DNA of 64,000 nucleotides from Paraspadella gotoi (Eukaryota > Chaetognatha). The stretch covers positions 5,935,621 to 5,999,620 of the forward strand of contig CM119264.1 in assembly GCA_051294375.1 (NCBI GenBank), in the 5' to 3' direction. Every line of letters starts with the position of its first letter. Position 1 is the stretch's first letter. Below, piece by piece: positions 11,337-21,316 of this stretch. The notes under the pieces are model-generated. The model was not told the origin of the DNA and did no database searches. It was given only the letters and a program-made list of their open reading frames with translations. Both the position numbers and the translations under genes were made by a program.

Positions 11337-13105
11337 TTATAACGCATATATGGCTTGAAAACTTCCCCATTCCGTTGATACCGTCTTCATCTCAACGTCA
11401 ACAAAGCCAGAATTTATCAACGCCTTTTGATAACGATCAGGGCTCGTTTGTGTTGTCGTGAGAAAGCCCTTTGAAATTGGTTCCTAATATCATGGAACAA
11501 ATTCAAAATGAACTCTTTTTTTACTGTACTTCTATTAAATTTCTACATGAGTATTTAACCATCAACCTAAAACTAATCTGATGCAACAAGAATAGGTTTT
11601 ACTACTCTGGATTGGCAACTGTATGATGCCCGGGGTGAGGCAACTCCCAACAGCTGGCGCTCAGTGCTTTGGACCTGCAGTGACCACCCAAGTGACTGGG
11701 GTGTTAATGCCGACATCATCACACTTAACCAGCGTGACCGTGAGGGTATTTAACCCAGAACTCACAGTTGGTGAACCAGTACTTAGCAGTCCAAGCCAAT
11801 GGGTTTCACCAAGCTCTACAGGAGGCAAATTTAGGATTCGCCACATCTAAAACCTAAAATTAATCTGATGCAACAAGACTAGGTTTTACAATTCTGGATT
11901 GACATAACTTTGTCCTAAAATTATAAAATAACAGAATACACCTCAGGACCAATACTAGACTGCAAATTTTTCATCTTTTTTACCGAGTTTAACACTATAG
12001 TACAAATTGTGCCCTACCAAGTGCTAATTTTTTGGTCACTTTTTGTTTCAAAATTCAACTATTAATTGCTAACAACTCTTAAAAAACTAAAAAATTGAGG
12101 TTTTTTAAGCTAAATGAAGTGAAATAGTAGACTCCCGGGATAGTAGCTCCACATCGGCCGACTGTCGGTTTTAAACCGCCTGGACGGTCCTCACGCGCGC
12201 ACACACTAACAAATGTAAACATAATTTTTGCTTTGAGTATTTATGGTTTTGATTCGTAGTACATGTTATTATGACTTTTTCTAATTAACTTATCGCTATA
12301 CAGCAAACCTTAAGCCCGTTCAAGTTGAGGGCGGCCAACATCAGGCCACCTGGCTTCAATATCCTGTTCATTTCCATTGCTCCATTCAAATACTAGGCCA
12401 AAAGTAGAAGCAATTCACATGAAATATTCGGTCAAATAAGTTGTCATGAAATTCGTTTTATCAACACTAAAAAGAATTACCGGCAAAGTGAGATATAGGT
12501 AGGAAGGAAATTGAGATGTATAAAGGAAACAATATCTCCTCGCGATAACGCTGGTAATTTGTATTACAGAAGGCAAAATTAAAATATTGTCATGCTGCTT
12601 TATTTTTAAAAAAGTTACAAGAATTTTAATTAATAAATTACTGATAAAATGTAGTATATAGATTATATATTTTGGCTACCTGTGATTTGAAATTTTTAAT
12701 CTTCCCTGTCTTAATTTCCGAAGAAACTAATTTGGAAGCGTCTTGGATCATTTTAGTCGAGACATCAATTCCATAAACTTCACCAGAGTCAACGAACTTA
12801 AATGACTCCTTTAGACCATGGCCGGGTCCAAATCCAACCTCTAAAACTCGGTGATGACCCTTGCAAGACCAAAAGGTTGTAGTTTCCAAAAAAACGTCTC
12901 CAAAAATTTATATGCTTGCTTGTTATTTCCTATTGTTATTATTACCTACCTCAATTCCTAATAATTCGACAGCGCTTATGGTCATTTTCCTATTTCTTTT
13001 TGATAAAATATGAGCAATCATCAACCCTAAAGGGGAGCGTGTTGGATGTCCTAAATTCTTTTGGACACTCTTTGCAAACACTTTTGGTATCCATGAGTAA
13101 GACAT
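11337..13105 (-). pseudogene. class I SAM-dependent methyltransferase, probably decayed
   Basis: Two intact exons (12950-13105 and 12680-12859) encode the start of a Methyltransf_11-type enzyme. The SAM-binding motif I is VLEVGFGPGHG, followed by GEVYGIDVS. A last exon, 11337-11483, ends in EWGSFQAIYAL. The middle exon (12309-12466) still shows DNLFDRIFHVNCFYFWP and NRILKPGG, the expected central motifs. Read in the phase set by the preceding exon, it opens with two stop codons. It also needs a one-base insertion between FWPSI and the NRILKPGG block. Intact relatives run about 200-220 aa. The gene is therefore either a recent pseudogene or carries assembly indels. The substrate is unknown. 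Confidence 0.6.
11566..11900. repeat. dispersed GGCAAC-family repeat with 50-bp direct repeats
   Basis: The core (about 11602-11850) shares GGCAAC, GATGCCC, CAGTGACC and a run of CAC-containing motifs with sequences at 22015-22245 and 33957-34226. Here it is flanked by imperfect direct copies of about 50 bp (AATCTGATGCAACAAGA followed by TAGGTTTTAC), at 11566-11612 and 11850-11900. Both strands carry short open frames that I regard as chance. Confidence 0.55.
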
Positions 13106-14101
13106 AGTATTACCTAGATTTCTGGACTGTAAAGTTTCTAAAATAAAATTTTAAATTTAAAAATAAATTTGGGAAAAATAACAGGTTTATTAAGGATTAA
13201 ATTTGACGATCACCCAAGATTGTAAATCGCTTCAGCGATTTACTTTACCCTTGAATTTCGGTCATTTTTTTCCTTTTTTTTGTCCGCTATTTTTTTTCCA
13301 TTATTTCCTTTTTCTTACTGGGAGATTTTTTTTCATTTCTTACTAACTGCATTTTGGTTCAGATTCCTATTGATTTCTATAAAGATTTTCTATTTTGTCT
13401 GCACCCACCTATTTTTCACTTACATTGTTTAATACAAAATAGCACATTTGTATATTTTTTTTTTCCAGACGGCACAATAAACCAAAAATTTTTTTAGGAC
13501 AAAATAACACTTCTTTAAAGGTCCTGTTCTCTTTTATGAAACAAAACATTCAAATTAAGTTTTTTTTATATTTTAAGCTTTATTATGAAAGGGCTCCCCA
13601 AACCAAAAAATATTCAGTAAGACAAGATAACACTTTTGATTAAGTTTTCAAAATTATTTACCAGATATTTTATTCTTTTTTAAGAATCAAAGGATCATGC
13701 AAAATAAATTTGATCTGCACCTGCTAAATATTTTTTTGCACCTGCTTTTACACAAAATATTAATTTCTATTTAAATTTATATCATTCCAAATAATTTTAT
13801 AATTTTTTAATTAACATCATTTTTTAAACAAAAAATCTTTACACGTATGATTGAGTTAACAGAAAAAACCAATTCGGGAAACTATTTGGAACCATCAGGG
13901 GAGACCTTCGGACATGCCTGGAGCGGTTTAAATTTTTTCCAAAGCACGTTTTTTAAAAAATTTAATTTAAAAAAAAAATAATTTTTTAAAGAAAATTTAT
14001 TTAAAAAAAATTCATGTACAACTGTATTTAAAGCAAATAAGTAAAATTATATATTTATCCTAATGATTTTTTCATATATAATTAAATATTATATCCTATA
14101 C
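13106..14101. other. AT-rich spacer upstream of the methyltransferase
   Basis: The first few hundred bases should contain the promoter or 5' UTR of the methyltransferase locus. The rest is T- and A-rich homopolymer sequence with no coding signal on either strand. Confidence 0.5.
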
Positions 14102-14823
14102 AGAAGGCTTCATATTATAAAATGTGGTACCCCTTTTTTGAGACCAGAACACGTTCCGAAAAAACTACTGGACCATATTTATTGAAATTTAGTATGAGCG
14201 ATCCCTATGTGAATATAAATAAAACTATCGAGGCAAATTTCAATATTTGACCCCTGAGCCGAGATATGGGTCCCTGGAGGGGTCACTCTTAGGGGCAATA
14301 AATGGTAAAAATTTTTTAAAAAATTTTTCATTATTTTTGTTTTATAACAGTTGCATAGACGTTTACTTTTCACAAAAACGTATTAATTACCACAGAAATA
14401 TTAGTTTACCTTAATTTTCAGTTTTCATGAACATCAGCAGTTCAAATCACTTTTGGAATAATTTAGGAAAATTGGAAGTAAAATGATGAACCACGCATCT
14501 TCAAACTATGCTTAATTATTGAAAATCTTTCAATTTTAGTTTTAAAATGTTTTTTTTATATGTTTAAAACGTCAATGCACCTGATGCCACTAAAAATTTT
14601 CAAAAAATAAAAAAAAAATTTTGTGTTTTTTGGCCCCCAGGGGTCAACCCCCAGGGCCCTGTATCTCATGTTAGGAGTTGAATATTAAAATTCGCCTCGA
14701 TAGTTCCATTTATATCGTCATTAAAACTAAATGTAAAATTTCATGAAATTCGATCAGGTAGTTTGGTAGGAACAGATTCTGGTCACAAAAAAGGGTACCA
14801 CATTTATAATATGAAGCCTTCTT
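14102..14823. mobile_element. foldback element with inverted arms over 200 bp
   Basis: The left arm begins AGAAGGCTTCATATTATAAA and continues TGTGGTACCC, and the right arm is its inverse. The arms stay alignable inward past AACTATCGAGGC to the GACCCC-rich centre, giving arms of roughly 240 bp around a 200-bp loop. No open frame of note is present. I could not find an unambiguous target-site duplication. Confidence 0.75.
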
Positions 14824-15397
14824 TATATTTTATCTTAATTTTTTTTTCTTACCCATATTTTTTTTAAAAATTGATATAAGTTAAATAAAATAATGCAAGT
14901 TAATGGTGCAAATAAACAAAATGATGCAAGGTAAAAAATTTATATAAGTTTAAAAATTATACAAGTTGAAAATAAAAAAAGTTAAAAAATGATACAAATT
15001 TAAAAAAATATTATTAATACCGCAGTAACAGTTCAGTTTAAGCCCTTGAAAGCGATTTACATGTATTGGCGCAGCCACTGATTTACAAGTTTACTGGTGA
15101 AATAATGATATTTTTTTAAATAAAATTGGTCCATTGAAGCAAAAAAAAAAAAAAAAAAGATTCGCGATAGGTTAAATTTTGAAAGCTGAGTCGTATCGGT
15201 GTGAATAGCCCACAATCGATCCGCAAAAAAGTCAGTCTTGAGAGTCGAAGAGCAGTGACAATGTTCCTTGAGACTATTTGCAAAATTACCAATTCAGTGA
15301 GCAGTTAAACTTCGTACATTTTTTTCTTTGTCAAAAAAAGTATGAATTCGATTTTAATTATTGTAAAAAAGTCAAAAGCAATCACAATATTTTTTTT
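14824..15397. other. AT-rich spacer downstream of TBCD
   Basis: The stretch contains A- and T-rich repeats, including a run of about 17 A residues near 15142. No coding signal is visible. It lies just past the TBCD stop codon, so the 3' UTR of TBCD is expected at the right edge. Confidence 0.5.
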
Positions 15398-18300
15398 TTA
15401 AGATTTCTTCTCTACCGGCACAGGGGGATTGATTCCCAAAACCGAACAAAGTTTGTTTCGCAATGGTTTAACTTCTTTATTAACATCTTTAGAATCCCAC
15501 TGCGTCTCAGACAAAATGTTCATTGCAATGTCCAATTTCGAAGAGTCGTCGTCATCTTCATCCAAAACATCGTCAAAAGCGACGAGCGCCTCATACAACT
15601 TTTCCGCTGTTATTGTCCTCACTCTTGGAAATCGATGACACAAAAATACTGAGAGTTGAACGAGCGCTTTCCGTCTCGCCTCTCCGGAAAACTGCAGGCA
15701 TCCGCAGAGAACCAGCGTGGCCGCCATCAGCTTCTGTGGATTCCTGGAGAGCTTTACCTCTTGTCTTACTAAAGCAACGAGTCGTTGGCCGAAGTTCCGT
15801 CCGCGCTCCTCGGCGACGACCGACTCAAGGCAACCCGAGGCCAGAAGGTGATCCATCATCTTGAAGAAGGGGATGGCCACGCGCTCGTTTTTTGGATTCC
15901 TCTCTAAGACGTCGAGCAAAGCGCCGGATACGCGGCGAAACTCGTCCTCGTCATCGGCGTCGGCGACGCCGTGGAAAAAGGCGGTGAGGGCTTCACCGGC
16001 ATGAAGAACGAGGGATTCGGTGAGACCACCCACGGAGACGACGAAACCGAGGAGAACTGGATACGCAAACTCTTTCGTGCTCAAGAGTCGACCGAAGAGA
16101 GGAAACGTAGACGAAGGCGACGACCAAACAATCTCCGCGCATAGTTCTCTGGGAAAAACCGCGCGAAGATCCTCCAGCCGTGGAGCGTGCGGCACGGGCG
16201 GCTCGTGCCACAGCAGAGACGCGAATGTGCGACCGGCGACCGAGCGGGTGCGGTCGATCTTCTCGCAGGCCTGCTGTACGACTGATGCGAAGGCAGTTGC
16301 GGAGAGAGAAGGGGAGATAAAGGAAGGAGCCTTATCTGCAGCGAAGCAGAAGACAAGCTCCAGTGCGCTAAGACCGGCCTCTCTAACCAAGCTGCCGACA
16401 TCACCGCGACTGTCGAGAGTGTAGTCATCGAGGGATGTCATTATGATCGCAACAACGTCGTCGAAAAGAGCCTTGGGGAAGGATTTTTTCGAGGGTGACG
16501 GGTCTTCTTCCAAACCAACCGTAGTTACGAGTTTCGCCAGTGCGCTTACTGCATCACGACGAGCTTCAGCCCAAGACAGAGTTTCCGGAGTGACGGTGGC
16601 GGCAGCTCGAAGGGCGGTGACGACGACGGACAAGTGGCTCGTGAGCATGAAGGCGGGAAGATTTGCTAAGGCCCTTGCGTGTCCTTGACGTGATTTCTCG
16701 AGTGTGGCTGCGTAAATAGCTTCGGTGTAGCGGTTGACGATTTCGGAGCAGTCTGCTTCGAAGTTTTCCGACTCAGGGTTAAAATATGATTCGCAAACGT
16801 GAGGAAGAGCGTCGACACCAAGAGCGGCGACAGTTTGATCGCCGTGCGGCAAAACGTCGTCGATAACCTCGAGCCACGCCCTCTTTATCTGCACGCTCCC
16901 GAGGTCAGAGAGAGGCATCCGTGCTTCGGACAAACGATGGATCATATGACAGCAAGCTTTTTTCGTCCACTCACCGGCCAAACCTTTGAAGAGAGAAGCG
17001 GCTTTCAGCGTGGGCACAATACTGTTAGCCTCCACCCAAATCGGCGTCGTCATCACCTCGACTAGATGCTCCGGTTTCCAATTAGCCCCGATTGTTCGTC
17101 GCGAAAACTGTCCCAGCGCCAACATAACGTCCCCCAAAGCGTAAAGAGCGCCGTGACGCTCCTCTAACCTTAAAGAGGTACAGGCCCGCACGAGTCTAGG
17201 GAGGACGGCAGTAGCAACATATTCTGGAGCCACTTCCGTAATTGAGGCCAAGGCGGCGCCCGTCAATTCTCGTATGGCCGGATCCCAATGGGAAGTCTTC
17301 TTCTGCATAAGATGCTCCACAAGTGTCGTCGTGTATTCAGGAAACTGGGCGACAAATCGAGCGATGTTGACAAAAGAGTTCGTACGATTACCGACGGCAA
17401 AATAATCGGCCGCCGTTAAAATCTCAATGCCGTGGGGAAACTCCCCCTGCCGACCAACGTTTTCCTGGAAGGCGGCGGAGGCGGCCCGTCGGCAGTTGAC
17501 TTCGCGATCGAAGACGGTGGTCACCAGTAGCGCGCCGGCAATCTTCTCCACGTGCGGGCGAATCACTTCCGGATCATAGGCACGTGCGAAAGACCAGCAA
17601 ACATAGCACGCGGCGTCTCGGACGTGAGCTCCAACGGCATAGCTGCCTCGCAAGTCTTCATATGCGAGCGCCTCCGCGACCACTGGTACGACCTGCGGCA
17701 ATCGCGAGGGCAACAAAAGGCCTCGACGACCAAGCTCAGCGAGTGTGAGACAGGCGCCGTGCCAGGCGCCATCGCCCTCGAGTGGCGAAAACAGCTCCAG
17801 AACCGAGGCGACCACTTGATCTGCCAGTTCACGGGGAAGTCTGCCCGTGACACGGCCGACACCTTTGGCCGCCGACCAACGCACGATCGTCTCCCGATCC
17901 TTCAAAGCTTCGAGGAGAAAAGCTATTATCTCTTCCACTTCGTCGGCCACAAAGACGTTTTCCTCCTCGTCTTGTTCCGTCGTCATGGTAACGTTTCGAG
18001 CTTTGGTGTTCGTCTCCAGATTGTCCTTGAGCGATCTCGATCCGCGTGAGTAACGCCAAGAAGCCACTCGACTCTTGAGGAAAGTGAGTCCTATCCGATT
18101 AATGGTTTTGGTGACGAGACGCCGAACTGTCGAGACCGCAAACTCCCCGATCTCGCGATCCAGCAATCCGCGGATGACTCGCGGCGCCAGTGGAATCAGG
18201 TCTTCTCTTTGTCCGTGCTTGAAAAGCAACGCTAGCGCCGTGAGAGTGCCGTGCAAGGTCGCCAAAGCCGAAGTGGAGTCTTTGATCGTTTGAAAGTAGC

Positions 18301-18976
18301 CAGGTCCCGAGGGAAGCTTGAGCAAGAGCCAATCGACGAAACCATCGAGCTTCAGCCCCTTGACGTCGGGTCGTGTGAGAAAGTGAGCAAGGAGAAAGGC
18401 GGAGGCCTCGTGACTTTTATCGTGAGACTCCAAGAATCTCCGACCAACCTCCAACACCCTGTCAACCATTGGCGGTCGGCCGTCGACGCCGGCGTCGAAA
18501 CGTGAGAGTTGGAAAGGGATTTTGATCACCATAGACAACCAGAGGAGCAGCGAATAGCGCGTTTGCCACGTGTACGGGTCGTCGGGGTCCTGCGCCTCCA
18601 ACAGAACCAGTAATGGATCCAGATCAGAGACCTCGTGAGGCATGTAGCGGATCACGTTCTTGTATCCTCTCATCTTGACTAAGAGATAGAGATAAGTGAA
18701 GGCTTGGTTGGTGAGCGGTTGGGAAAGCGATGGGTCGCGACCTTTGGCCAATAATGACCCGACGAGACCTTCCAGGTGGGGGTCGATCACGTGAGGTTGC
18801 TCCTGGTATCGATCAACAATCTTGGAAAATTCTTGGAAACCGAGCTCACGATCGATTTCACTTTGGCAGGAGGCATCGGTGAGATCATCTATCAGAGCCG
18901 ACAATTGAGCACTTTCAGAAAATTCCAAAGGCTTAACCGAGAGGGCGTCGCCCTCCGTGTCTTCGGGAGGGTTCAT
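15398..18976 (-). CDS. TBCD: tubulin-specific chaperone D
   Basis: A single uninterrupted frame of 1192 aa, the same length as human TBCD, encodes this HEAT/ARM-repeat cofactor. With cofactors C and E and the GTPase Arl2, TBCD assembles and disassembles the alpha/beta-tubulin dimer in the cytosol. The N-terminal part contains YTWQTRYSLLLWLSMVIKIPFQL, the strongly conserved TBCD segment around residues 135-157. The rest is alpha-helical repeat with a characteristic REL(T)GAALASI repeat. Unlike eRF3, SMARCC and RFC3 nearby, the gene has no intron over 3.6 kb. Its start (MNPPEDTEG) has no competing upstream in-frame ATG that I can see. A 65-aa protein gene starts about 0.5 kb upstream on the same strand. 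Confidence 0.95.
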   Translation of the reverse strand: MNPPEDTEGDALSVKPLEFSESAQLSALIDDLTDASCQSEIDRELGFQEFSKIVDRYQEQPHVIDPHLEGLVGSLLAKGRDPSLSQPLTNQAFTYLYLLVKMRGYKNVIRYMPHEVSDLDPLLVLLEAQDPDDPYTWQTRYSLLLWLSMVIKIPFQLSRFDAGVDGRPPMVDRVLEVGRRFLESHDKSHEASAFLLAHFLTRPDVKGLKLDGFVDWLLLKLPSGPGYFQTIKDSTSALATLHGTLTALALLFKHGQREDLIPLAPRVIRGLLDREIGEFAVSTVRRLVTKTINRIGLTFLKSRVASWRYSRGSRSLKDNLETNTKARNVTMTTEQDEEENVFVADEVEEIIAFLLEALKDRETIVRWSAAKGVGRVTGRLPRELADQVVASVLELFSPLEGDGAWHGACLTLAELGRRGLLLPSRLPQVVPVVAEALAYEDLRGSYAVGAHVRDAACYVCWSFARAYDPEVIRPHVEKIAGALLVTTVFDREVNCRRAASAAFQENVGRQGEFPHGIEILTAADYFAVGNRTNSFVNIARFVAQFPEYTTTLVEHLMQKKTSHWDPAIRELTGAALASITEVAPEYVATAVLPRLVRACTSLRLEERHGALYALGDVMLALGQFSRRTIGANWKPEHLVEVMTTPIWVEANSIVPTLKAASLFKGLAGEWTKKACCHMIHRLSEARMPLSDLGSVQIKRAWLEVIDDVLPHGDQTVAALGVDALPHVCESYFNPESENFEADCSEIVNRYTEAIYAATLEKSRQGHARALANLPAFMLTSHLSVVVTALRAAATVTPETLSWAEARRDAVSALAKLVTTVGLEEDPSPSKKSFPKALFDDVVAIIMTSLDDYTLDSRGDVGSLVREAGLSALELVFCFAADKAPSFISPSLSATAFASVVQQACEKIDRTRSVAGRTFASLLWHEPPVPHAPRLEDLRAVFPRELCAEIVWSSPSSTFPLFGRLLSTKEFAYPVLLGFVVSVGGLTESLVLHAGEALTAFFHGVADADDEDEFRRVSGALLDVLERNPKNERVAIPFFKMMDHLLASGCLESVVAEERGRNFGQRLVALVRQEVKLSRNPQKLMAATLVLCGCLQFSGEARRKALVQLSVFLCHRFPRVRTITAEKLYEALVAFDDVLDEDDDDSSKLDIAMNILSETQWDSKDVNKEVKPLRNKLCSVLGINPPVPVEKKS

Positions 18977-19277
18977 TATCGTTGAAATCGGTATTGGGAT
19001 TAAGTCATTTTACCATGTTATTTTTTATAACAATTTTCTGAAACAAATTTTTATAATATTACTATTTTTTAAATTCTGAAAATCTTTCTAAGCAGTCTTT
19101 CGAACCTTTTTCTTCCATGAAAAAAAATCAAGGACTTCTTTACTTTAGATTCAAAACCAGACGCGAAACAACTTCGCAGCGAATTCATCGCGAGTCATTT
19201 GACGACTTCGGTTGCCAGGTTGAACCAAAACGGAAATTTATTTCAAAATTGTTAAACGATCAAGCGAAAAAAAAGTC

Positions 19278-19475
19278 TCATCCGGAATCCCTGGCTTCGG
19301 CAAGCTGCGACAAAACTGTCACGGCCGTGGCGACGTCGCCGTGAAATTCTTCGATGACCATCAAAACGGTGGCGCGGTCCAACTTTCCCTCGAAAGCGCG
19401 AATCGCATCGTCGATGTCCGGTTCGTCCGGCAGAGAAACGTCATTATTAGAATTCGAAGCCTCGTTGGAGGTCAT
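19278..19475 (-). CDS. 65-aa protein, possible UBA/CUE-like helix bundle
   Basis: A short complete frame from ATG to TGA. The first 20 residues are polar and Asn/Ser-rich. The remainder is predicted helical (IDDAIRAFEGKL, then LMVIEEFHGDVATAVTVLSQL). The spacing of the hydrophobic residues with GDVATAV resembles a UBA/CUE ubiquitin-binding bundle, but I do not recognise the family and would not assign a function. GC-rich codon use matches neighbouring genes, which favours a real gene. It lies 301 bp upstream of TBCD and 348 bp downstream of the metaxin stop, all on the minus strand. Confidence 0.5.
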   Translation of the reverse strand: MTSNEASNSNNDVSLPDEPDIDDAIRAFEGKLDRATVLMVIEEFHGDVATAVTVLSQLAEARDSG

Positions 19476-19823
19476 GACGCAGTTTTACTAAAATCTCTCA
19501 ATAGGAGTCTAGGCTGTCAACGCAAAAAGGCCGATTTGGAACATCGAGTAACCATTTCGGGCGAAAGAGGCCGCGAAAAACTCTCTCTCTCTCTCTCTGT
19601 CTCGGGAGAGATCGCTCGGAAAAGAAAAACATTTCAGTGGATGTCGCAAAAGGTTTTGTACAGTTTAGCGCGAGAGCAACCCGCTAGCGATTCTTTCTAT
19701 CCCGCGTCGCCGCTGCCGATTCGATTCGTCTCCAAGTCGTCATCGTCGTCTTCCACTTTTTCGTATTCGAACTAAACGACGGGTTTTTTTTTAAGCAAAA
19801 TTTCATTCAAATTTAAATTTCGA

Positions 19824-21143
19824 TTACAATTTTAATGGGAAACTTAGTACCTGGACCAATCCACTGGCGACAGCATAAGCTGTAAAAGCCGCCAGGGCTA
19901 AGCCTCCAAAGATTAACTGAAAAGAAGAAAAGTCAGATTCATGAAATATAACTAATCTGACATCAAAAATTTTACCTCTTATTTATCTCTTACATATTTA
20001 CCTTGTCCCTTATTGGGTGGGAAAACTCTCCCGCCGGTTGAGCGGATGTATTAGCTGAACTTCGTTGATTTGAATTGTTTCTATTTGTCCCCTAAATAAA
20101 TTTTCAAAAATCAAATATATATATATATATTTTTTAGATAAATTTGACCAAACCTGTCCGGAGCATTCGGGAAAATATACGTTGAGAATCCGCTCCATAT
20201 AGTCGACGAGATTGGGACATTTGTTGACCAAGTGTTGGTGCAAGGGGGCGTTGGGGAAAGGGATTTTCGCCACGGTGGCCACGTAACCAAAGACGATGGC
20301 GTCGAGAGAAGTGGGTGAATTTCCCAGCAAATACTCGTTCTCGCCTTTCAAGGAAAAGATTTTGGGGGGGGGGGAAGGGAGGAAAAATGAATAGAGGGGC
20401 GTCCAACACATCCTTACTAATAGAGTTAACACGCAGTATTACCAAGTTTGTTGGAGAGAATGGTCAAGCCTTCTTTAGCGTTGGCATAGACTTTCTGTTC
20501 TAGCTCTTCCTCGGTGATGCGTTCCATGTCGAAGATAGAAAAGATTCTGCCTTGGGCTTTCCCCTGCATTCGAACTGGAACGAACCATCTGGACGGAAAA
20601 TGAAAATGAAAATTTCATCCGTTAACTAATTAAATATCACTCTCTTTACCTGTAGTAAAAGGGCAAAGATGAAGCGTACCAAGGCCTGGTGAAAGAATCA
20701 TAGTTCTTTTTGTCCACCCAAAAAGAGTAGAGAAGGCCGGGGAGGATCTTACGCTCGAGCATGTGGCCATAGGCAATGACGTCGGCGCACGAGGACGGAG
20801 TCAGATCGAAATCCGCCGTGATGTGGTTGGATCGCAAATACTGACAGGGAAGAGTATTTTTCTTCCCGAGTTCAAATTAACGGCGTCGCCCAAATCTAAC
20901 CTGGATGATGCATTGGGCGGAGCCCTTAACACGTTCCCCCGCCGGACCGGGAGCCACGTAGACGGGGAGATCGCTCTCGAGCAGCGAGTCGCGACTTTCG
21001 CACTGGGAAAACTCAATGGGCGCGCCCGTGAATCTCACGTAGGCCATCACGGTCAGGCATCGGAGGTCGATGGAAGGAAGGCCCCAATCTCCGGGCATCA
21101 CCATCAGCTCCCCGAAATGTTCACGGTTCGACAAAGCAGTCAT
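19824..21143 (-). CDS. MTX1: metaxin-1, mitochondrial outer-membrane import/SAM-complex protein
   Basis: Six exons (20901-21143, 20650-20840, 20443-20588, 20154-20344, 20002-20091 and 19824-19916) give 317 aa, the length of human MTX1. Diagnostic stretches are PGDWGLPSIDL near the N-terminus, FTGAP, FWVDKKNYDSFTRPWYA and the GST-C-like SPTSLDAIVFGYV. The C-terminal exon encodes a hydrophobic segment (LIFGGLALAAFTAYAVASGL) that would anchor the protein in the outer mitochondrial membrane. Metaxins have a thioredoxin/GST fold and join the sorting and assembly machinery for beta-barrel proteins. In animals they also link mitochondria to motor adaptors. The start is the only ATG ahead of the conserved WGLPSIDL block. 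Confidence 0.93.
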
Positions 21144-21316
21144 TTTCTCTTTTTTTTTCGTCCCTTTTAAATGTTTTATAATAAAGCACTGAGAAATATA
21201 AATACATGACCTTTATAAGAAAAAAGTACCAAACAAAATATTAAATCAATGTTTCCAGTTCATTGTAGTTTTCCGGTCTACGCAATCATTAACATTGGCA
21301 TTAACAAGGATGATCG

